Assembly (NCBI GenBank): GCA_026417275.1
Contig: JAOADO010000044.1
Coordinates: 1-10,733 of the forward strand
Direction of reading: 5' to 3'
From: Verrucomicrobiia bacterium
GTDB taxonomy: Bacteria; Verrucomicrobiota; Verrucomicrobiae; Limisphaerales; JAKPVM01
DNA length: 10,733 bases
Positions 5,675-10,733 of this stretch are shown one piece after another. Made by a program: the position numbers and the translations under genes. Under the pieces are notes generated by a model. The model saw nothing but the letters and a program-made list of their open reading frames with translations. It was not told the DNA's origin and did not search any database. The first letter of the stretch is position 1; each line of letters opens with the position of its first letter.

Positions 5675-7813
5675 TTATTTTGGCGCCTGCGGCGGCATTT
5701 CAAGCGGCGGGTATTGAATCCGCGTAGTCCTGGTAATCCATGAGGAGTCGCCGTAAACACCTGCTTTTGAATAATCAAACGGTTTGAAACCGAGTTTGAA
5801 AACTGGTGAGCCAGGTTTTAATCTGAAGTCATAGTTCTGGGCGTTTACAAATCCAGGGTCTGTGATAATAGAACCTTCATCCTTTCCGTTAGATTGCCAC
5901 TCTTTTAACGTTTTTCCAATAAACTTGACTTCTCCAGATGTGTTGAAGAAACAGTTGCTTCGCATTATGAATTGAACCTTATCCCATGGTCCAGCAAGCA
6001 AGTTGCCGTTTGTATAATAAATGATATTATTCTCCAGTATAAACGAAAGGTGGTTTTCAACCCGCGTCGCCTGTAATTGTTGTTCTCTGCTGAAGGCAAG
6101 GATATTGTTGCGAACGATATTTTCTTTCCCATAGTGCTGATGAAAACACCCGCTCTTTACGTTGTAAACAAGGTTATTTTCAAAAAGAATCCCAGTACTT
6201 CCTTCATCCGTGTATAGTCCCCAGCCTCCGTATGTGTATGAATAAATATCATGAAAGACGTTATTCGTCACGACCGTGCCATGTGAAGGACCGAGCGTGT
6301 AGATTCCACCCATATCGCTCAGAAGTCCCCAGCCAATATGATGAACATGGTTGAAGGCTATCGTGTTGGTTTTCGCAAGGCTTTCAGCGTATCCCCAGCG
6401 CCAACCAACGGAAATTCCTGTGTAATAAAAATCTGCAATCTCGTTGTGCAAAATCTTGTTGTAAGGACTGTGTCCTACCCACACGCCCACAGCGCATGGG
6501 AAAATTTTCCCCCCATGAACTATGATGTTGTTTTCAATCAAGTTGCCGAATGTGTATTCAGTTTTATTCGACGGAATGTTCATTTCGCCAATGCGCGGTC
6601 CGCCAGCGCCGAGGTCGTGGATGAAGCATTTTCTGATTGTGTTGCTATGACATCCCTTTCTAAACCATATTGCATAGCCGCCAGTGTGCCCAATCTCGCA
6701 ATCTTCTATGACTATGTTTTCCGCCCCATCGGCTTGAATCGCGCCCTCTACTGGCGATGCCGCCTGTGATGGTTCAAAACCGCTTTCTGGCATAATCCAT
6801 TGTGAATGCTCAAATCGCAGTCCTTTAAATAGAATGTTTCGAGTGTAATTTGAAGATTTTGAATCGCCGTTAATCACGATAAATTTTTCGCTCACAGGGG
6901 CGATGACCTCGGCTTTCTCCATATCTTCGCCTTTTTTCGGCATGTAATAAAGCCAGCCGTCGCGAGAGAGAAACCACTCGCCAGGTTGGTCAAGCGCAGA
7001 CAGGAAGTTTTCGAGATGATAGGGGGTGTTTTTCGTCCATGGATTCCATGGCTTCATTGGACGTCCTTCTGTAATTAGCGCCTTTTCTGAAATATCGAGC
7101 AAGTTGATATGCCGCCGTGTATTATCCCATTTGTGAAATACGACCATTACAACATCCTTTAATTCATCTGACGATAGTTTTGAAAGCAAATCAAATTCAA
7201 GGTCTCGCATCCAGACCTTTTGAACGGCACGTTTTGCGGTACGGGCGTCCTTGCCGTCGAGCAATTCTTCTTTAACCTCTCTCATGTAAAAAAAGAATTT
7301 GTTCGGTTCTCGGGCGCGAACAACCCGTTCTCCGTTTACAAATAGTTGTTCGAAATACCATTTCCCTCCCGTCACCTCTGGAATGCGAGTGCGCCATATT
7401 CCGTTCTTCCAGGGCTGAAATCCCGAGATTTTTTTGCCGCCTGTGATTAGCGGCTTTGCTCCATCAACAGCGTGGTAAACTATTTGGAATTCATCTGTCC
7501 CGCTATCCTGTGGTTCAAATACCACAGGATTTTGAATTCGATAAATTCCATTTAAAATGATGACAGAAACAGGTTCATTCAACGCTGTTTTTTCGCGAAT
7601 TTTTCTTAATGCGTCGCGCGCTCCGGTTATCGTGGCTAAAGGTCCGTCGGTTTTTTCACGGTTTGGCGATTTTATCTTTCCCGACCAATTGTCGTTTCCA
7701 TCTGGAGAGACATATAATGTTAGTGCAAAGAGGGAATGAGTACTAAAAATCAACACAAACAAAATAAATAGATAGACAGTTGTTTTTATAATTTCGCGAG
7801 ATTTGCTTTTCAT
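5675..7813 (-). CDS. Secreted right-handed parallel beta-helix protein, GH141-like
   Basis: The 712-residue product has a signal peptide (hydrophobic residues 12-30, cleavage likely near 'LFA-LTL'). The start of the mature protein, 'LYVSPDGNDNWSG', is the hallmark of secreted beta-helix enzymes. Residues 150-300 match the insertion domain seen in GH141-like proteins ('FEQLFVNGERVVRAREPN', 'QPGEWFLSRDGWLYYMP'). Residues 320-625 are successive beta-helix coils with N-rich turns ('NIVIEDCEIGHTGGYAIWF', 'GNLIENNIIVHGG', 'NTIAFNHVHHIGWG', 'GILFENNLVYNV'). Acidic residues D500 in 'SDMGGIY' and D536/E537 in 'YTDEGSTG' lie on adjacent coils and are active-site candidates. GH141 includes an alpha-L-fucosidase and xylanase, so a glycoside hydrolase on fucose-containing or pectic glycan is plausible; a lyase cannot be excluded. 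The enzyme would act in the periplasm or outside the cell and heads an operon with the TIM-barrel lipoprotein. Confidence 0.8.
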   Translation of the reverse strand: MKSKSREIIKTTVYLFILFVLIFSTHSLFALTLYVSPDGNDNWSGKIKSPNREKTDGPLATITGARDALRKIREKTALNEPVSVIILNGIYRIQNPVVFEPQDSGTDEFQIVYHAVDGAKPLITGGKKISGFQPWKNGIWRTRIPEVTGGKWYFEQLFVNGERVVRAREPNKFFFYMREVKEELLDGKDARTAKRAVQKVWMRDLEFDLLSKLSSDELKDVVMVVFHKWDNTRRHINLLDISEKALITEGRPMKPWNPWTKNTPYHLENFLSALDQPGEWFLSRDGWLYYMPKKGEDMEKAEVIAPVSEKFIVINGDSKSSNYTRNILFKGLRFEHSQWIMPESGFEPSQAASPVEGAIQADGAENIVIEDCEIGHTGGYAIWFRKGCHSNTIRKCFIHDLGAGGPRIGEMNIPSNKTEYTFGNLIENNIIVHGGKIFPCAVGVWVGHSPYNKILHNEIADFYYTGISVGWRWGYAESLAKTNTIAFNHVHHIGWGLLSDMGGIYTLGPSHGTVVTNNVFHDIYSYTYGGWGLYTDEGSTGILFENNLVYNVKSGCFHQHYGKENIVRNNILAFSREQQLQATRVENHLSFILENNIIYYTNGNLLAGPWDKVQFIMRSNCFFNTSGEVKFIGKTLKEWQSNGKDEGSIITDPGFVNAQNYDFRLKPGSPVFKLGFKPFDYSKAGVYGDSSWITRTTRIQYPPLEMPPQAPK

Positions 7814-7885
7814 GAAACATTTTTATTATGAAAGAAGATGTTTTTACAGGAAAAATTAACTTTAGCGGAATAATAAAAGATAAAC

Positions 7886-7909
7886 AAAAAACGAATCTCC
7901 TGAATTTCG
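7886..7909 (-). terminator. Candidate intrinsic terminator after the 855-residue protein gene
   Basis: On the minus strand, CGAAATTCAGGAGATTCG (7892-7909) folds into a short stem (CGAA with TTCG, then an A-A mismatch and two more pairs) and is followed directly by TTTTTT (7886-7891). It lies about 50 bp past the TAA of the 855-residue protein gene and well before the beta-helix gene, so it would separate the two transcripts. The stem is weak and AT-rich, so the call is tentative. Confidence 0.4.
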
Positions 7910-7956
7910 TCAAATCCGCAAGTTATATTAAAAGATGTAAGTGAAAAACAGGCTTT

Positions 7957-10524
7957 TTAATTTTTTGTAAATGTTATCACAAAATGCGTATTTAAATCGT
8001 CAGAATAAGCCATGTAGACTGTTCGGATTGCGCTCCAGTTGACTGTTGTTTGGAGCATATGGATTGTTGTGTTCAAATTCTCCACATCATAATCATAAAT
8101 TCGGTTGCCGTTAACATCATCAATCTGTATAGAAAGTTCAGTAATAAATGATGGGAGTGACGAATATTGAGCGGCGGTGGAAGGATTTCTATAACTCCAT
8201 GAAATGCCCGTTAACACCCCTGAATTAACCGTAAACACTGGCAGTGGAATGACACGGCGCTCCCTTGCTTGATGCATAACATTAAATGTTAGATTTGTGC
8301 CTTTATAGGCAACCGAATAAGTTCCAGTTGACGGGATACCGCTGTTTAAATCGGATGTATACGCGATTGTTCCCGGGTCATCTTCGTCGGCTTTTCCATA
8401 AATCTGGGTTGGTTGCTTGTTTATGGGATTTCCGAAATAGACCTGAGACAGCGTTGCGTAATCCGGGTCAAATTGGGCAGTAAATGTTGCATGATATCCG
8501 CTTATTGATACGGGATAGTTCACAGCAACGGTGTAAGGAGAATTCGAATTGATAGTTCCTGCATTGGCAAAAAATGTTAGCCAGAAATCAGAATTAAACT
8601 TATGTCCCAGAGCAAGTCTGAAAAACAGTTTGTTATAAGTCTGAAATTCATATTGAGGGACTGTCACAACCATCTGGTTGCTCGGAGCGGTAAAGAAAAA
8701 TGGGGTTTTCCAATTCTTTAAATCTTCTGAAATTTCAAGTCTATAAAACTGTTGCGGCATCGTAAGAAGCGTTACCGATGGTAACCCTCCAATCTTGGTT
8801 AAATTTGTGAAAGCCGGTTTGTGTGTAAAAGTTCCCGGGGCAATCAGTACATAAATATCCTTCGAGTTGCTTGCGCCGAGAGAATCTTCCACTCTTACAT
8901 TGACCTTGAAAGAGCCATATTCGCCCGGCGTTCCAAGTATTAATCCGCTGAGTTCGTCAAGGACAAGTCCGCCTGGCAAAAAGCCGTATTCGATTGACCA
9001 TTTGTAAGGATACATACCACCGGAGGCGTTTAACATTGCGGAAAAATATTGTCCCATGGTTCCAGACAAAGATGTGGTTGTTATTGATGGCGGAGTTGGC
9101 GTGGAAGATGTTCGGTAAATCGTCATGAAGTTATTATTATCGACGTCGTTAAAACCAATTTGAACGCTCTCGATATCACTCCATTTAATTACAGCGTTCG
9201 TTAATACATAATTCGTAAACGCAGGGCGCAATTCCCAGTTCTGGAAAATAGTCCCGCCGTATTTTGAATTCATGCTGATTCCAACAACCTCCATATAACT
9301 TTGCGGAGGAACTTTTGCACCATCAGAGCGGAGATACGACCATTTAATCTGTTTTAACATACCATCCGCGCCAACAGCAAACTCAGGAACAAGAAAAATT
9401 TGTTTGTTGGTTGCCTGTGGGTTGGGAAGGTTAAATTTAAGGTTAATACCTTTATACGTAATTGTATAAATACCACCGGTGATTTGATTGGGGGTAGATA
9501 AATTGATTACTGGCGAGCTGTAACCTCCGTATGTTCCGTTAATATTAAACCAGGAAGACGGTGTATTGGTTAAACCAGAGCCAAAAGGACCAGTAAATAA
9601 AACCGAGTTAGTGGGATTTGAATCGTTGACTTGAAAATACATGTTATAATTCTGAATTGTTCTTGGTGTTGTATATTGCATGTTTGTTCCAATGATTAAC
9701 CCTTCCGGAAAGAAGAATACAAAATTTGGTTTATCCCATGAAATAAGCCCAACGCTTGAACCTGTTGTTTTGATGGGGAAACTAAGAATTTTTGCATAAG
9801 TGGAAATCGCGATAGTTTTTGTCCCATCAGGATTATTGTTTGTGACCACGTTTATAATTTTTGCGGCAATAAGATTTACTTTGAATTGAGCGCCAGGACA
9901 CAGCGTATTTGCCGGGATTGTGAACGACGTAAGGTTGCCAGTCAACGCGCCAGGGGTCATTGGCTCGGGTGTCTCGTAAATTGTATCCTCCTCGCTGGCA
10001 TCAAAAATCTCTACCTTGACATAATCATTGATTGTTAAACCAAGCGCGTTCCAGGTAAGCGTAAAATCAGCGTTGGGGTTAATGCTCTGGGCGGCGGTGA
10101 AATTTGAAATCTGCGGTGTTGTAGGATAGGTGTTCCCTGTAAGCGAAACCGAGATTGAATTCGTGTAATTTATACTTTTTGTTGCGATGATGTAGTTGCC
10201 ATTTGGAAAATCCGCATCAAGGGCTGCCTGAGTTAAATATTCCCGGTTTATTGAAAACTCACCTACCCAATCTGCATCCATTGTTATTGGCGACCTTCCC
10301 GGTGGCGTTAAAGTGGCGTTTGTAACCGTGCTTGAACCAGAGCAGTTTAAGTCGCTGTAAAACATGCATCCCTGTAAGGACGGTGCTGATGCGCTTGTCT
10401 GTGTATAATATAATATCTTTACCAAAAGACACACGTCCTGGGCAGAGATAATGTTTGCGCTTATAAGGGTCATTGTTACAAACAAAACGGTTGTTTGAAA
10501 TATATAATAATACCTGCCTTTCAT
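7957..10524 (-). CDS. Large secreted multidomain protein with putative Ig domain and duplicated module
   Basis: The 855-residue product has a signal peptide (hydrophobic 10-28, likely cleaved at 'ISAQ-D'). An N-terminal domain (30-130) carries C32, C53 and C61. Residues 138-250 form a beta-sandwich with 'ISNFTAAQSINPNADFTLTWN', a phrase common in verrucomicrobial exported proteins. Residues about 285-472 and 666-853 are two diverged copies of one module sharing 'YKG-NL-FN', 'LP/VP-F-V', 'L--I-WSY' and a terminal 'WS-I--V'. Between them lie a He_PIG-type putative Ig domain (478-562: 'GTMGQYFSAMLNASGGMYPYKWS', 'LPGGLVLDELSGLILGTP') and a 'YRLEISEDLKNW' domain (570-637). There is no membrane anchor, sorting signal or catalytic motif that I can see. 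A surface or extracellular binding protein is the likeliest role, possibly serving the polysaccharide genes beside it. It has its own promoter candidate and no strong ribosome-binding site. Confidence 0.65.
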   Translation of the reverse strand: MKGRYYYIFQTTVLFVTMTLISANIISAQDVCLLVKILYYTQTSASAPSLQGCMFYSDLNCSGSSTVTNATLTPPGRSPITMDADWVGEFSINREYLTQAALDADFPNGNYIIATKSINYTNSISVSLTGNTYPTTPQISNFTAAQSINPNADFTLTWNALGLTINDYVKVEIFDASEEDTIYETPEPMTPGALTGNLTSFTIPANTLCPGAQFKVNLIAAKIINVVTNNNPDGTKTIAISTYAKILSFPIKTTGSSVGLISWDKPNFVFFFPEGLIIGTNMQYTTPRTIQNYNMYFQVNDSNPTNSVLFTGPFGSGLTNTPSSWFNINGTYGGYSSPVINLSTPNQITGGIYTITYKGINLKFNLPNPQATNKQIFLVPEFAVGADGMLKQIKWSYLRSDGAKVPPQSYMEVVGISMNSKYGGTIFQNWELRPAFTNYVLTNAVIKWSDIESVQIGFNDVDNNNFMTIYRTSSTPTPPSITTTSLSGTMGQYFSAMLNASGGMYPYKWSIEYGFLPGGLVLDELSGLILGTPGEYGSFKVNVRVEDSLGASNSKDIYVLIAPGTFTHKPAFTNLTKIGGLPSVTLLTMPQQFYRLEISEDLKNWKTPFFFTAPSNQMVVTVPQYEFQTYNKLFFRLALGHKFNSDFWLTFFANAGTINSNSPYTVAVNYPVSISGYHATFTAQFDPDYATLSQVYFGNPINKQPTQIYGKADEDDPGTIAYTSDLNSGIPSTGTYSVAYKGTNLTFNVMHQARERRVIPLPVFTVNSGVLTGISWSYRNPSTAAQYSSLPSFITELSIQIDDVNGNRIYDYDVENLNTTIHMLQTTVNWSAIRTVYMAYSDDLNTHFVITFTKN
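7966..8529 (-). repeat. Second copy of the duplicated module in the 855-residue protein
   Basis: This encodes residues 666-853. It shares 'GTYSVAYKGTNLTFNV', 'LPVFTVNSGVLTGISWSY' and 'VNWSAIRTVYM' with the first copy in the same order and spacing. The copies are diverged, so the duplication is old. Confidence 0.6.
9109..9672 (-). repeat. First copy of the duplicated module in the 855-residue protein
   Basis: This encodes residues 285-472. Matching landmarks are 'GIYTITYKGINLKFNL', 'VPEFAVGADGMLKQIKWSY' and 'IKWSDIESVQI'. The putative Ig domain and the 'YRLE' domain separate it from the second copy. Confidence 0.6.
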
Positions 10525-10565
10525 AGTAAAATAAACTATAAGAATTTCTAAATCAAATCAAGTTA

Positions 10566-10574
10566 ATTATAACA
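10566..10574 (-). promoter_or_regulatory. Extended -10 promoter for the 855-residue protein gene
   Basis: The minus strand reads TGTTATAAT here, a perfect extended -10 (TG-N-TATAAT), about 42 bp before the ATG. No good TTGACA -35 is present at the usual distance, which is acceptable for an extended -10 promoter. This supports independent transcription of the gene. Confidence 0.5.
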
Positions 10575-10613
10575 CCATCCACTCATTAACATCCCTAAAA
10601 TAATGAAACATTT

Positions 10614-10641
10614 TTCACATATCAAAAAATTCTCATGTGAA
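10614..10641. promoter_or_regulatory. Spaced inverted repeat upstream of the 855-residue protein gene
   Basis: TTCACAT (10614-10620) and ATGTGAA (10635-10641) form a perfect 7-bp inverted repeat with a 14-nt spacer. It sits about 40-70 bp upstream of the extended -10 site and just past the stop of the partial gene. No T-run follows on the minus strand, so a protein-binding site is more likely than a terminator. Confidence 0.25.
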
Positions 10642-10653
10642 CCAAATTATGAA

Positions 10654-10733
10654 TTATTTTCTCTGATACGTGCCCATTAACTCCGCCTGCGCGAGGATGT
10701 GTCCATGCATTGCCTTTAGCCTGTCTCTTATAC
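10654..10733 (-). CDS. C-terminal end of an unidentified gene (5' truncated)
   Basis: The minus strand is open from the right edge to a TAA at 10654-10656 and encodes about 25 residues, with 'LKAMHGHILAQAELMGTYQRK' features at the end. The helical, charged composition and codon use look like a genuine protein C-terminus. The first few codons at the edge (10721-10733) coincide with an adapter-like sequence and may not be genomic. The family cannot be recognised from so little. It lies 129 bp upstream of the 855-residue protein gene on the same strand. Confidence 0.5.
   Translation of the reverse strand, partial: IRDRLKAMHGHILAQAELMGTYQRK
10721..10733. other. Tn5/Nextera mosaic-end match at the sequence end
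   Basis: The last 13 bases, CTGTCTCTTATAC, equal the first 13 bases of the Nextera transposase adapter (CTGTCTCTTATACACATCT) in the orientation expected for read-through at the 3' end of an insert. Position exactly at the sequence end makes residual adapter much more likely than a genomic site. Confidence 0.75.

Noticed and set aside
6338..6769. Plus-strand open frame of 143 codons inside the beta-helix gene.
   Set aside because: It lies wholly antisense to a well-supported 712-residue protein and has no recognisable domain.
7828..7944. Plus-strand open frame of 38 codons between two minus-strand genes.
   Set aside because: No ribosome-binding site, no recognisable family, AT-rich composition favouring chance lysine codons, and it overlaps the candidate terminator of the 855-residue protein gene.
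7939..7957. AAAAACAGGCTTTTT next to the stop of the 855-residue protein gene as a terminator.
   Set aside because: The stem would be five A-T pairs only, too weak; the hairpin with six T at 7886-7909 is a better candidate.

Overview
The window looks like a bacterial chromosome fragment of about 43% GC, most likely from the Verrucomicrobiota (Limisphaerales/Pedosphaerales-like). This is inferred from protein style. The 855-residue protein carries the 'YRLE.S.DL.NW' module typical of verrucomicrobial exported proteins, the phage-type genes resemble those seen in verrucomicrobial prophages, and there is a heavy load of exported carbohydrate-active proteins. No rRNA, tRNA or CRISPR array is visible. 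The right edge ends exactly in 13 bases identical to the Tn5/Nextera mosaic end, so it is probably a contig end with residual adapter.

Layout. (1) 2-289, plus strand: the 3' end of a large glycoside hydrolase with a GH106/GH2-type sugar-binding C-terminus. (2) 290-615: a convergent gap with no gene, containing possible worn repeat sequence and a terminator-like hairpin. (3) 616-1679, minus strand: a coupled pair, a DUF6580 membrane protein followed by a YfcE/MJ0936-type metallophosphoesterase, joined by a GTGA overlap. (4) 1758-1849: a 92-bp imperfect inverted repeat. (5) 1868-3821, minus strand: two phage-type genes four bases apart, a tail-fibre/receptor-binding-like protein and a gp6-like head-tail connector, with no other phage gene nearby. 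(6) 3964-7813, minus strand: a two-gene carbohydrate operon, a GH141-like right-handed parallel beta-helix protein and, 16 bp later, a TIM-barrel-type lipoprotein. The lipoprotein appears to have lost its true C-terminus to a 1-base frameshift. (7) 7957-10524, minus strand: an 855-residue secreted multidomain protein with an internally duplicated module, its own extended -10 promoter and a candidate terminator. (8) 10654-10733, minus strand: the last 25 or so codons of an unidentified gene.

How the genes fit together. GH106 and GH141 enzymes are both known from degradation of complex pectin (rhamnogalacturonan) and related fucose/rhamnose glycans. The truncated plus-strand gene and the 712/564-residue operon therefore suggest a polysaccharide-degradation neighbourhood, with the lipoprotein on the cell surface or in the periplasm. 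The two phage-type genes interrupt this neighbourhood. They could be prophage debris or a retained two-gene unit. The strongest candidates for something unusual are this isolated phage pair with its flanking inverted repeat and palindrome, and the duplicated module of the 855-residue protein. None of the gene starts shows a strong Shine-Dalgarno sequence.
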